A stretch of DNA of 64,000 nt from Quercus robur (lineage: Eukaryota; Streptophyta; Magnoliopsida; Fagales; Fagaceae), in NCBI RefSeq assembly GCF_932294415.1, contig NC_065535.1, positions 83,287,862 through 83,351,861 of the forward strand. The letters run 5' to 3'. This document shows positions 12,225 through 23,200 of this stretch, in pieces. Numbering within the stretch: position 1 is the stretch's first letter; each line of letters starts with the position of its first letter. The notes under the pieces are model-generated. The model was not told where the DNA came from, made no database searches, and saw nothing but the letters and a program-made list of their open reading frames with translations. The translations under genes were made by a program, and so were the position numbers.

Positions 12225-13249
12225 GTGAGTAAACGTTTTCCTTTCTTTTTGTAAAATTTTGTTTTTGAATTATATATAAATAATAATTAAAAAAACATTA
12301 TGAAGCAGGCAATTATCACTTAGAAAATAAACAAGCAAAAAAAGAAAAAAAAAAGTGCTTCACAATATCAAAAATTAAGAATTAATAAATTTTTTTTAAA
12401 AACGATATGGACAATTTACATTTTCTACCTAATAATATTCTTACAAGATTTTTTAAAAAGTTAACAAAAAATAAGAATAACTATATATCAATAGTATTTA
12501 AATTATATATATAGGAATTATACTATGCACCTCAATGTGTATTTTTTAAGTATATTCATGCATATGCATGGGGTTACAGGGTAGAACCATAAAATTTGAA
12601 TCATCTGCATTTTCTAATAAAGTTTGCTAAATCATAAATTAGAACCATCATTTGTAACTTAAAATCTCCGAATTTATACATCTAATCTACCAAACAATAC
12701 CTACTAAATAATAAAGCACAATCTTTCTTGTCCAAAGCGTATTTTATGTCACTGTGATGACACTAAACCATACTCATGTGGAACCACACAATAATAATAA
12801 AAAAAAAATAAAAGGAAACCATCCACTGATCACACATCACATACCTCCCAGAAATCAATTATACGAATTCTATCAAACTATACTCATTTAAGCTAGAAGA
12901 TAGACAATACAGACAGCATTTCATATACGCCCAACGTACAATCCACTTATACACACAAACCACTCTTATGCCAATTATTTATAAGCAATTACAAGTAAAG
13001 CCCCAGTTGATAAGCCATATCATATAAGGTTTGCTGGTCTGCTCGACTGAAATTGTAAAAAAATTACATAATGCTAAGTTTTGTTAATAAAATTTTCTGA
13101 TTAATAATATGAATTTAGACTTAATTAAGCCTTCTAAACATGAATAAACTCATGATTAATAATAATAAATAAATAAATAAAAAACCAATAGTAACACTTA
13201 ACTAATAAAATGCAATTTTTTTTCATTGTCTTATTTAATTATATCCATT
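12225..13249. other. AT-rich tail of the putative Helitron, no gene seen
   Basis: Intron-like AT-rich DNA with short A-tracts. I see no coding content. It ends at the hairpin and CTAG terminus. Confidence 0.6.
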
Positions 13250-13432
13250 CCCGTGCGGTAGCACAGGTTACATACTAGTTTTAGATAATGTTACACGCTA
13301 CAGATTACAGACAATATTAGAGTGTTGTAGGGAAACTCAGTAAAGCACTAGCATTGAGAAATGCTAAAGTCATATTTAAAGCATTTTTAACATTTTAGAG
13401 GACAAAATCACTTACATCAAAGAGTGCTAAAC

Positions 13433-13494
13433 TGCACTATTGCATAAATTTTTGCAATAGTGCTATAGTACAATTCTAAACTTAGAATTGTACT
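13433..13494. repeat. Two adjacent perfect hairpins
   Basis: The first is GCACTATTGCA, short spacer, TGCAATAGTGC (13433-13462). The second is AGTACAATTCTAA, three bases, TTAGAATTGTACT (13467-13494). They are separated by only four bases and lie near the left end of the 13344-14684 element. Confidence 0.9.
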
Positions 13495-13664
13495 GTAGAA
13501 GAATGTTAAAAAAATATATATATATATTTTATTCGCTCCTGTTTCTCTCCATCCAGAAGTCTTCTCTCTCTCTTCCTTCTCTTCTCCGTTTCTCCATCTC
13601 TGCTCTTTCCTCTCTCGCCACCTCTGCTCTCTCTTCCTTCTCTATTGGGTCCGGTGTTTAGGTT

Positions 13665-14460
13665 GTGGTTGGGTTGTGGGTTGATCAGTGGGTTGATCGG
13701 TGGTGGGTTGATGATATTTTTTGAATGGGTTTGCTTCGGTGGGTTTTGAATAGGTTGGGTTTCAAATCGGCGATGTGGATTCGGATCGGTGGTGGGTGTG
13801 GTGGTCGTTGTTGGTTTTGATTTGATGGTTTGTGTGTGGCTGTGTGTGGGTCACCGTGTTGGTTCTCTGTTTTTTTTTTTTTTTTTTTTTTTTTTTTTCT
13901 AGCTATGACTGATACTTAAAGGGGTTGTGGGTGGTGGTTGGGTCCGGGGTTTGGGTAGTGGTTGGGTTGTGGGTTGATCGGTGGTGGGTTGATGATATTT
14001 TTTGAATGGGTTTGCTCCGGTGAGTTTCAAATGGGCTGGGTTTCAAATCGGCGGTGTGGATTCGAATCGGTGGTGGGTGTGGTGGCCGTTGTTGGCTTTG
14101 GTTTGATGGTTTGTGTGTGGCTATGTGTGGGTCACTGTGTTGGTTCTCTGTTTTTTTTTTTTTTTTCCTGGCTATGACCGGTGCTTAAAGGGGTTGTGGG
14201 TGGTGGTTGGGTCGTGTTTGGGTAGTGGTTGGGTTGTGGGTTGATCGGTGGTGGGTTGATGATATTTTTTGAATGGGTTTGCTCCGGTGAGTTTCAAATG
14301 GGCTGGGTTTCAAATCGGCGGTGTGGTTCTGATCGGTGGTGGGTGTGGTGGCTGTTGTTGGCTCTGGTTTGATGGTTTGTGTGTGGCTGTGTGTGGCTCT
14401 GTTGATGGGTCTGTGTGGTTCAGTGAGAGGAGTTGGTGCTAGAGGTTGAGGAAGGTTGAG
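13665..14460. repeat. Three tandem copies of a ~270-280-bp GT-rich unit
   Basis: The landmark TTGATCGGTGGTGGGTTGAT starts at about 13693, 13974 and 14241. Each unit contains TTTTTTGAATGGGTTTGC, GGGTTTCAAATCGGCG and GTGTGTGGCT. Units one and two also contain a long T-tract. The uninterrupted plus-strand frame across unit two (13962-14177) is a compositional by-product, not a gene. Confidence 0.85.
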
Positions 14461-14954
14461 GGAGGCTGAGGAAAAAAAAAAAAGAATGGTTGGAAAGCCT
14501 AGGAAAGTAGAACTGAAAAAAAATTGGTTAAAAAGAAATAATAAAAAAAGATTAAATAATAATATTTTAATAAAAATAGAGTTTTAGGATGTGTGAGGTA
14601 TTGTAAAATGAGATGGTATAAATAATAAAGTGGTTTTTTGGGATGGTATAATAGTATAGGATAGCATTTTTCAATGCTAGTGCTAGATGTACAAGGCAAT
14701 TTGCATGTGCAAAATTTTCATTCTATTTTAGTACGAGTTTTTTTTTTTATAACTATTAAAAAAAAAACACCCAGTTATATTATCTATTCTGTAATATTTC
14801 ATTAAAATGTTTTCTTATTAAATTTTTATTACTCTCCTAAATGATCTCTCTTTGTGCATATGAGTAAAGAAGTATTAAAAAATAAAGAACAAAATTTAGT
14901 TACAAAATTGGTTGTAACTAAATATTATAACTTTCCTCAATATCTTTTTACGGA

Positions 14955-15225
14955 AGATGAATTTTGATAAATCCACTATTAGATTACATCTTCTTCTTAT
15001 ATTCTATATGCTTGCAAAATTTATAAAAAAATAAAAATAAAGGTTAACAATTATGTCATCAATAAATTGTTTAAATTATAAGTTTTGTAGTTTAAAATTA
15101 TGCATAAAATATAAACTTATAAATCATAAAGTAAATAATATACGATTGACACAAATTTTAATAGGTGTATTAAGAGTGTGAAGAACATGCAATTTAACCA
15201 TTAGATTCTCAAAATATGTAGTAAT
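14955..15225. mobile_element. Degraded MITE, same family as 38036-38294
   Basis: The left end GATGAATTTTGATAAATCCA and the right end (ATTTAACCATTAGATTCTCA) form a degraded inverted pair. Internal blocks GATTACATCTTCTTCTTATA, AAATTTATAAAAAAATAAA and AAGTAAATAATATACGATTG correspond to those in the better-preserved copy at 38 kb. Confidence 0.55.
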
Positions 15226-16897
15226 ATTTATTTTATTAACTAAGGTTGTAGCCTAACTAATTTTGTAGCTAAACTCTGTCCAAAAATAAATTTACTTGCT
15301 TACTATAACTCACATTTTATTTTACACAAGTTTACATAAATTAATGTGGGTGATTTTTGGAGTTATTAGATAGATTAATGTGGATGATTTTTGCAGTTAT
15401 TAGATGTGCAAAATTTACCCCGTATACTACTATAGAATCACTAATACGAGTGCTTTTGTTAACTAGTGTTACTATTATAGATTGACTAATAGTAATATGA
15501 GTGCTTTAATAGTGCTTTTGTTAAGTAGTGTATTTGCATATCATTCCTACTAAATTGGAAAGCAACAAAAAACAATTATATAAATAATTTTTTTAAGATA
15601 CTCATGTGTGACATCTCATAAACAATTGATCAATTGTAATAGAAAAATTCAACCATAAGTGTTCTCTTCAAACACTCCTGTTAATTAAACCCTAATATAA
15701 GTCAATAAAAAGGGGCACAACGATAAATCACAATAATTTCACAATATTTCTAAAATAGTCTACCATTTCACAAATGGGCTCACCAAATTTTTTTTTAAAA
15801 AAATACTAATTTAGAAATATTGTGAACTTTTGTTGTGTCCCTAGCATGACTCTATAAATAATAAGATTAAGTTCCTTAAATCATATTCTTGAAAAGGAGA
15901 AACAAGGAAAGAAACCCAATCAAGTTTTATGAATAATATCTAAGGTTAACTATCTTCATTATGATCGTCGTTAAAGGGTTGTCCATCTTATCTAGATGGT
16001 TGCTACTCTCACTTCAAACTCTGGGGAAGGAAAGCTTAATTCACAGAACTAAAAAGAGTACGATAAGCTCACCACTAACCCATAATCACCTATGAATATA
16101 AATATAATAGGAACGTATCCCAAAATTTCCACCAACTGTCAAGACCATATATTATTCCAACCATTAAGGAAGAAGGAGAAGCAAATCACAGGAATCATGG
16201 TCAACTAGAGGCCCATATAAAGGTCAGACCCCCTCAATATAAACATTACAAATGGTACAACATAATATCATTTTACGACTTCAATTTCAATCATTGGGCA
16301 GTCTCTTGTAATTGGGATGAGCCCATCTTCATCTTCTCTCTTCCTTTTTGAGTTCTTATTTCATAAATTAGAGATGGATTGTGACCCTCTCTTTTCTTCT
16401 TAATATATTCTTATTAAAAGAAAGAAAAAAAAAATCATTTGGTGACTGAATATTATAGTAATGCTCTTTGCAGACTAACTTGAAATAACTTCTTTTTTTT
16501 TTTTTTATCAGCCACTTTCAACTAGAATACTGAAACTTTGTTTATTAAAAAATTAAGAAAGGATTACTGAAACTTTTTATTAGAAATTTGTATATCATTT
16601 TTAGTTACTTCGTGCATTACACCGACATACTATTAATTATTACATCTATGACATATCAAAGCCAGAAAACATAGCCCGTGAAGTGAATTCATATTATAGT
16701 ACACATCTTAAGGCAATAAACCATGCCCCACGATCATCAATCCAAGCCCATATAGAATTTGATTCACGGCCTTGTGTGCATTGCTTGTTTCAGCTTTAAT
16801 ATGCTCGGCTACATCAAAATTACCTGCAAAATTAATGCAAAGGCAGATTACAACATTGGAGTTTTGACAATAACCAAAAGAAAAACAATGTCTTCAT
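15226..16897. other. Gene-free AT-rich interval
   Basis: I see no supported gene. It contains a MITE-like piece at about 15715-15840, with ACAATATTTCTAAAATAGTC against TAGAAATATTGTGAAC in inverted order. Downstream of 16,200 it is probably the 3' flank of the secreted-protein gene on the minus strand. Confidence 0.5.
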
Positions 16898-17520
16898 TTA
16901 CAGGCTACCTCTTTCTGGGCCATTGCCACATGCTGCCTTAACTGTATCTCTAACATCCTGTATTGTGGCCTTATTGTAAAACTTAAAATTATCTAAAATG
17001 TTTTCAATGCAGTTTAGCACTAGGTTTGTTTCAGTCAGGCACGGTCCACTGCAGTATTCATCGGTCTTTTGAGGTGGCACGTTGAGTTTTCCGCTCTCAC
17101 TGAGTCTTTGAGATTCTTCACAACTACTGTAAACCTGAGATTTTTGTCCAAACGGAATCAAACAAAACAATACCAAAATAACAAGTGAGAAATTTCCTAT
17201 AAATATGTGTCACAATTTTTGCACCATGATGAGTAATAGCGTGTGCATATAAATGAAAGGTTTGCGTACATATTTTTCATTGAAACATAGCAATGCTTTG
17301 GCAACAATTTGAGCCGGATCATGATCTTGAGGTACTTCATCTGCCTTCCCTGTCATGAATAGGTGCAAAAGTTCATTATCATCTTAACTGAAAACTACAT
17401 ATAGGTTGAGAAATCTATGTTTCTTTGTTGCATACCTAAGTTGCCGTAAAGAACAGAAACATAGGTAAGAGCCACAGCGAATAGCCAGAGTCTCACGGTC
17501 AGTACTATTGAGATTGCCAT
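16898..17520 (-). CDS. Small secreted cysteine-rich plant protein, 3 exons
   Basis: Minus-strand exons 17436-17520, 17270-17349 and 16898-17134 join in frame (85+80+237 nt) to a 133-aa protein. Residues 1 to about 26 (MAISIVLTVRLWLFAVALTY, then VSVLYG) are a typical signal peptide. The mature part has six cysteines (C50, C60, C83, C87, C97, C124) and conserved-looking blocks ALLCFNEKYVYSSCEE, LNVPP, YCSGPCLTETNLVLNCIENI and FYNKATIQDVRDTVKAACG. I recognise this as a widespread plant family of unknown function, probably the one called DUF7731, but I am not certain of the number. The even number of Cys and the leader suggest a disulfide-bonded apoplastic protein. The start is the first ATG, about 65 nt downstream of a TATA box, and gives the signal peptide directly. 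The promoter is duplicated in tandem. Confidence 0.85.
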
Positions 17521-17548
17521 GACAGTAGCTTATAGGCAATTTGAGACG

Positions 17549-17802
17549 TTGGAGGATAAATTATAGGGATGTGTGGATCAACTATTATATACCAATTCAG
17601 TGTTACGTACCAACCTTAAGTTATGTTTAGTTTGTAAAAAAAATTAAATTTCTAGAATGACCCACCTAATTTTTAATACTTTGTGAACGATTTAGCTTGG
17701 CCCACAAACAGGTACAACCAAAATATTAGTAATGTACTTTGATATTGTCACCTTGTACAAATAAAAATTAAAGGAGCTCTTTTTGAAAGGAAAAGGGCAA
17801 TG
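17549..17802 (-). promoter_or_regulatory. Core promoter copy 1 of the secreted-protein gene (~254-bp tandem repeat)
   Basis: On the minus strand a TATATAATAG box at about 17579-17590 lies about 65 nt before the ATG. The 254-bp block is repeated immediately upstream (17803-18053) with only a few differences and one short replacement (AAAAAAAATTAAATT against CTACTATGCCAATTATATT). Confidence 0.75.
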
Positions 17803-18053
17803 TTGGAGGATAAATTATAGGGATGTGTGGATCAACTATTATATACTAATGCAGTGTTACCAACCTTAAGTTATGTTTAGTTTGTAAACTACTATGCCAA
17901 TTATATTTCTAGAACGACCCACCTAATTTTTAATACTTTGTGGACGATTTAGCTCGGCCCACAAACAGGTACAACCAAAATATTAGTAATGTACTTTGAT
18001 ATTGTCACCTTGTACAAATAAAAATTAAAGGGGCTCTTTTTGAAAGGAAAAGG
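17803..18053 (-). repeat. Core promoter copy 2 (distal tandem copy)
   Basis: Nearly identical to 17549-17802. It retains the TATATAATAG box, the ACCCACCTAATTTTTAATAC block and the AAAGGAAAAGGG end. It could act as a second start region or as duplicated upstream elements. Confidence 0.85.
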
Positions 18054-20289
18054 GAAGCATGGCGAATTGCATTGAAAAAGAGAACAACTTGGTGTTTTTT
18101 CTTCATTTGGAGTAAACTTGGGAGTAAGGAAGACGACTATGTGGAAGAGAACAGTTGGAATGCAAGTCACCAACTATTACTTACCTAGAACTTTCTCTAG
18201 TTTCAAGCCTAAAGAGTTGGAGAGAACAGTTGAGTGTCAAAAATCAAACCACCTAAAGAGTTCTCTAGTTTCAAGCTTCCTCAACAAGTGAAACCAACTT
18301 TCCATTAGTGTGAGAGTTAGAATTTTGTTCATGGCTTAATAAATAGCGTGCACAGCTCTACAGAAGCATTATAATGGTATCAAGAAGTGACAAGTTGCCG
18401 TAAATCAGTAACAAGGCATTGTGAATCATGTTACCAGCATTATTTTCAAGAATTCTATAGGACCAAGTGTCATTGACTCATGGCTTGAAACAGGGTGGCT
18501 AATCATAAAACTTCCTCATTTTTCCACAGCACCCTGTACAATGACACTACAGCTTAAGCAATAGAGAGCATTCAGTTACACCAACGTTCACGTAGCAAGA
18601 ACACTTTTTAGGTCATTTAGCCACATATGTCCGAAACAATTTTCTGCATCAGTGTATATCATACTTTCATCACCACCCTCACTTGATTATCTCCATCAAC
18701 CATTAAAGTTAGAACCAAAAACAGAAGAGTATATGCATTGGCACAAATCCAGAAGCTTGCAATGAATAAGTATAGAAACTAGGAGAATGGTAAGTGTAGA
18801 TTTGAAAAGGGCGGCATTGATAGACATGATAAGTGGCATCAATGCAAAAATTATAGATGCAACTGTGATTTGTGAACATATGAAATTTGTGCTTCCATTA
18901 ATTCCTAAAGATAAATTTACAAATAATCAAGCAAACATGTTTCAAAATGCTGTTAGAAAGAAGGGATAATCCCAACTGCATGTGAAAGTCAATGAATTAG
19001 GTTGCATTTTGGCCAGTCGTCTGAGCACCTGAAATTCACTTGACAAAGCACTACTCCAATTGCCTGCCATAGATTTTATCAAAACTACTTCATTTTTCTG
19101 CTTCTATATGGGGCCAAATAGGGTAACATGTCTCTCACTACCCCAAACAGTACAGTCCATTTTGAGCTCTTTCCTTTGATAGTCACAAGCATCAGACATG
19201 AGCAGATAAATTGGGAGAGAGGCACACACTGATGTCCAAAGGTAATCTTCTGGCCACCTATTTCCTCCTCTGATCCAATGTCACCAGACTGGGAAACAAT
19301 TCACAATTGTTTCAGCCAATGCCAAAACAACCAGATTTAAGCTGCATAAGAGAAACAGGAGACTCAGTTAATACATTCCTTGGATGATTTTTATTGATCT
19401 GATGCTAAGCAGAAACACAAAATCAATATAGAAACTGGATTGTGATCCAAATACAGCTGACAACCAAATTCCAACAAATCTTGATAAAACAGGTTTAATT
19501 AGGCAAACGTACAGCCACATTGAATTGTGATAATATTAGTATGCCAACATCCTATCTGCTTGGAAGGAGTGCTAGTCAAAAATATCGCTCTATTTCAATT
19601 GAGTAAAACACAAACAGACGGCTTTTTGAACAAATAATAGCATCAGGATAACCAAGAAGACAGAAACAATTCCAATTTTAGCACCAGCGTAATGAAAGTT
19701 ACTATTTGTTCATTGAGCAAATACTTTAATACCTCCAGTGATTCCTTTTTTTCTTTAGTTTTTTAATTTAACAGCCCGCTAATGTCAATGCATGAATAGC
19801 AGATAAAACACATAAGTCAAACTGATTCACCATCCCTTAACCCCCCTTACTATCAGAAAGGTAAGAGCATAACCCAAATCAGAACATGGTATCCCCCCCA
19901 CTCCCACATACACTGGAAAAAAAAAAAAGAAAAAAAAAAGGATATCACAATTTAATTTAAGGTAAAAAAATTATTGATAATAATAACAGCACAGAAAGAA
20001 TGCCAGAATAATGGAACTTAAAGTTCAATACATGAACACAAATTTGCTTAAAGACATCATTCAACCACTCAACATTCATATCTTACTGGAGACAAGTGCA
20101 ACCCATCATAATAGAAATATGAAAGAATTTGAAGAGGCAAAAATTGAGCGTCTTGCTGCGTACCTTCTCTGCACTTAATTCCACCAATACAATAAGACCG
20201 ACAGCAGCCCAATGCTTTATAGATGCATATGCCATCACAGCCACATCTCAACAAAGCAACATGGACTAATGAACCATAACAACCCTGAC
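18054..20289. other. Intergenic, no supported gene
   Basis: Between the secreted-protein promoter and the PPR stop codon I see no recognisable coding sequence. A 60-codon plus-strand frame at 18787-18969 has an ATG but no family signature. The part next to 20290 is probably PPR 3' UTR. Confidence 0.5.
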
Positions 20290-22500
20290 CTACAAGTTAG
20301 GATTGGATTTCAAAGAGATTCCCATTTCACTACACATCTTTACCAAATTTCGAGCTTCTTCAAAGTGGGCTAGCCGAACCAGAGTTTCCAACATTAAGTT
20401 ACATGTATAAGAATCAGGAAGACAACCATTCGCTTCCATGGAGTGGAACATCTCCTTAGCTTCATCCACTCTCCCACATTCACAAAATGCCTTAATCATA
20501 GTACTGTATGTATAGTTATCAGGATTTAAACCTATTGTCATCATGGAATCAAAAAGCTTCTCAGCTTTCTCAAGCTTATTTAGCCTGCAAAAACTTTGAA
20601 TAAGAGCATTGACCGAGAAGGTGTCTGGGTCTATTCCATTGGCTTGCATCTTTCTTAAAAGTTTAATTGATCTGGTGACATCCCCAATGATACATAAAGA
20701 GCGGATCAGTATATTATATGTGACAGCATTTGGAGTGACACCCCACTCAACCATTTCAGTGAAACAAGCAAAAGCATCCCCAATCTGGTGTACTCGACAA
20801 AGGCCATCTATTATTGAATTAAATGTGAAGATATCAGGTTTGTGTCCATGTTCTAAAAGCATCACCATAAGTTCACGTGCCTTACACATGTCTCCATCCC
20901 TGCAATACCCACTAATAAGGGTATTGAAAGTGACAATGTTAGGAGCAATTCCCCTGTGCTGCATGTCTCTGAAAGTCTCAGATGCCCTCTCCATCTTATT
21001 TTCTTTACAAAAGCAATTGATAACCATATTATAACAAAAGACATTGGATACAAGTCCATTCTTGACCATTTGATCCAAAAAACAATTCCCCTCGTCACTT
21101 CTTCTGGCCTTGTATGTAGCTTCAATTAGTGCAAGATAAGTATTAAACCCCGGCTTCACACCTTGCTCTATGAAACTTCTAAATATCTCACATGTCTCAT
21201 TCAAATCTAAACCCTTTATCAGACAAGCCATTGTGATATTAAACAATGAACTGTCAGGCAAATAACCTTTTGCCCCACAACTTCTTAAAAACATGGCAGC
21301 CTCTCTTGCCATAGATTTATTTGAGAGGCAATACAGTATAGTATCATAAGCTAACTTGGACAAGACAAGCTCCCTCTCGACAAATCTTGATAACAACTCA
21401 AAAGCCTTATTAGGAGCTACACAGCGAAACACCCCATGAACCAATGATCTAATAGTAGCATCACTTGGACTCACATTCCTCTCCTTCATCATGTCTATAA
21501 GCCTGAAAGCTTCATCAACCCTTTTTGCATTACAGAACCCATCAATCAATATGGTATACGTAAACACATTTGGTGAATATCCTAAGACTTCCATCTGTTT
21601 AACCAAACGAAGTGCCTCATCCACAACACCAATCTTGCAAACCCCATGAATTAGAATATTATATGTGAACCTATCCGGGTTGCAATTATCAGCCGTCATC
21701 TGTTGGAATTTCAAATACGCCAAGTCAAGTGAATTGGATTTTACCAATGCATCTATCACAGCATTATACAACCTTGTGGTTGGACTAAGACCCAAAAACG
21801 AAATTTGGCTAAAAACTTCAGCACAATATTTCGCCAATCCCAATCTTCCCCAACTACCAATCAATATGACAAGCAGGTCTTCTGAAACCCGGAAACCAGA
21901 ATTCCTAATATCCTGAAGCAATTCAACAGACAAAACAACCGGACCATTCCGATAAAGGGTCTTAGCTAGAACACCCCGAACAGCATGATTCTTTGCAAAT
22001 GAGGGGTCGATATTCGAAACCCAGATATAAAATTTCAAAGGGTGAAATGGGTTTTCTTGGTTTTGCAAGAGACTCACCAAAAACTGAGGATTCAAAACGA
22101 TCCTCCCCACCTTGACCTCGTGGTTTAGCAACAAAAACCAGTCTTTTCTCGAAAGAACTTGAGAAATGTATTGGTGATCAATTGGTTTAATACTCAATTT
22201 GCGTTTATGAGCTGAAATGGAAGTCTTTGAAATGGAAACTAAGTTGGGGTTTCTGAACTGAGAATTTAGTGGAGAAGGGTTACCTCTTGAAGGAGCTTCA
22301 GAGTTAGTGAGCTCCTTGGATTTAACCTTTGATGGAGAATCCCTCTGAAGTTTGTGCTTATTCCAAGCTTCTTCGGGTAGGTTTCTGATTGCAGGTGAAG
22401 CCCTGGAAGCTAAGGAAGACTGGACTCTCATGTCCTTAGCCAAAACCAGCAGAAAATGCAAGCCAGTTTGTTTATGAAGCTCGGACCGGTCACGTATCAC
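20290..22500 (-). CDS. PPR40: Mitochondrial pentatricopeptide repeat protein, PPR40-like
   Basis: An intronless 736-aa P-class PPR protein. From about residue 245 to the end there is a nearly continuous run of 35-residue repeats with the signatures YNAVIDALVKSNSLDLAYLK, FTYNILIHGVCKIGVVDEAL, FTYTILIDGFCNAKRVDEAF, VTFNTLISGYCRDGDMCKAR and YTYSTMIKAFCECGRVDEAK. The N-terminal ~110 residues are basic, Ser-rich and poorly conserved, as expected for a mitochondrial presequence, followed by KDWFLLLNHEVKVGRIVLNP and NPFHPLKFYIWVSNIDPSFA. These blocks match my memory of Arabidopsis At3g16890 (PPR40, linked to complex III and stress tolerance; about 659 aa). The extra length is in the N-terminus, and Met24 (MRVQSSLASRA) is an alternative start that would look more like a presequence. 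There is no E or DYW extension, so RNA editing is unlikely. The ortholog call is inference; membership in the PPR family is certain. Confidence 0.85.
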   Translation of the reverse strand: MIRDRSELHKQTGLHFLLVLAKDMRVQSSLASRASPAIRNLPEEAWNKHKLQRDSPSKVKSKELTNSEAPSRGNPSPLNSQFRNPNLVSISKTSISAHKRKLSIKPIDHQYISQVLSRKDWFLLLNHEVKVGRIVLNPQFLVSLLQNQENPFHPLKFYIWVSNIDPSFAKNHAVRGVLAKTLYRNGPVVLSVELLQDIRNSGFRVSEDLLVILIGSWGRLGLAKYCAEVFSQISFLGLSPTTRLYNAVIDALVKSNSLDLAYLKFQQMTADNCNPDRFTYNILIHGVCKIGVVDEALRLVKQMEVLGYSPNVFTYTILIDGFCNAKRVDEAFRLIDMMKERNVSPSDATIRSLVHGVFRCVAPNKAFELLSRFVERELVLSKLAYDTILYCLSNKSMAREAAMFLRSCGAKGYLPDSSLFNITMACLIKGLDLNETCEIFRSFIEQGVKPGFNTYLALIEATYKARRSDEGNCFLDQMVKNGLVSNVFCYNMVINCFCKENKMERASETFRDMQHRGIAPNIVTFNTLISGYCRDGDMCKARELMVMLLEHGHKPDIFTFNSIIDGLCRVHQIGDAFACFTEMVEWGVTPNAVTYNILIRSLCIIGDVTRSIKLLRKMQANGIDPDTFSVNALIQSFCRLNKLEKAEKLFDSMMTIGLNPDNYTYSTMIKAFCECGRVDEAKEMFHSMEANGCLPDSYTCNLMLETLVRLAHFEEARNLVKMCSEMGISLKSNPNL

Positions 22501-23192
22501 TGAACCGGGTCTTCAGGATACAAATTCTCGGCTTAGAGAGTGAAGACATTTGCATTTGCTAGACTAGAGGCAAAACCAAACCAGACCCTAAAATCCGATG
22601 GAACATTGTAAGATTCTACTTTCTACTAAGAAAATTATATATATATATATATATATATAGATTATGTGTGTATTTGAACTAGCTTATAAATGAGCTTTTT
22701 ACCTCCTCTTTTTTCTTTTTTTACAACTATATTTTAAAACATATTTAGCAAAAAAAAAATTCGGCAAAAAATTAAATAAGTTATTTCCAAAAACACAATA
22801 TATATATATATATAATCAAGAATTAAGAAAAATATAATATATGAAAAAATATTGTTAGCCTTAATTCATAATATATGTTAAAAAATAGCTGAAAAAAATA
22901 ATTTTGATTTATAAAAGACAATAATTACTAAGGTTTTTATTTTTATTTTTAATAAACATTAAATCAAATTACAAATATATGAACAAATTCAAAGTTATAG
23001 GTTCTAACTTTTAAATTCTAACACCACAAATATACTAATGTCCCAAATAAACAACATAAAGTGAATAACAATGTTTCCAACAATTTTTCAAAATGATAAG
23101 TTGGTTGTTAACAAATAAAAACACAAGCATACTCAATCATCAAAACCACTTGGGTTATTTTGAATGTCTTCATCAAAAGGGGGTTCATGTTC
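22501..23192. other. AT-rich upstream region of the PPR gene
   Basis: Minus-strand promoter space of the PPR gene with (AT)n runs at about 22638-22658 and 22799-22814. I see no other gene and no clear TATA choice. Confidence 0.4.
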
Positions 23193-23200
23193 ATCATCAT

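Larger units (their letters stand above)
9518..13278 (+). mobile_element. Putative non-autonomous Helitron with captured gene fragments
   Basis: The 3' end is a good Helitron terminus. An imperfect hairpin (13250-13267, CCCGTGC-GGTA-GCACAGG) is followed 7 nt later by CTAG at 13275-13278 and then T, as expected for the CTRR end inserting before T. The 5' end is proposed at TCTATATATAAAATAATAGG starting at 9518, which begins with TC as Helitrons do. The preceding base is G rather than the usual A, so this end is less certain. There are no terminal inverted repeats and no target duplication, which fits. Inside are a degenerate repeat module with ACGTGTC cores, two ~500-bp direct repeats, a beta-galactosidase fragment and a second gene fragment. 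No RepHel-like coding sequence is seen, so it would depend on another element. An alternative is two adjacent Helitrons, since the ~500-bp 5' block occurs twice. Confidence 0.6.
13344..14684. mobile_element. DNA transposon / large MITE with 23-bp inverted ends
   Basis: The left end AGCACTAGCATTGAGAAATG (13344-13366) matches the reverse complement of 14662-14684 at 22 of 23 positions. Inside are two back-to-back perfect hairpins, a pyrimidine-rich stretch (13545-13650), three GGT/TTG-rich tandem repeats and an A/T-rich right arm. The right arm (GGTATTGTAAAATGAGATGG and GGATGGTATAATA) is also found in the degraded element near 23,400-23,765. No transposase is present. I found no convincing target duplication, so superfamily is open (hAT or Mutator-like). 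Confidence 0.6.

Noticed and set aside
13962..14177. Gly/Val-rich 71-codon frame
   Set aside because: One period of a GT-rich tandem repeat.
18787..18969. 60-codon plus-strand frame
   Set aside because: No recognisable motif, no promoter or splice context; kept only as a note.
20609..21034. Plus-strand frame of 141 codons opposite the PPR gene
   Set aside because: Antisense shadow of PPR repeats; no independent family signal.
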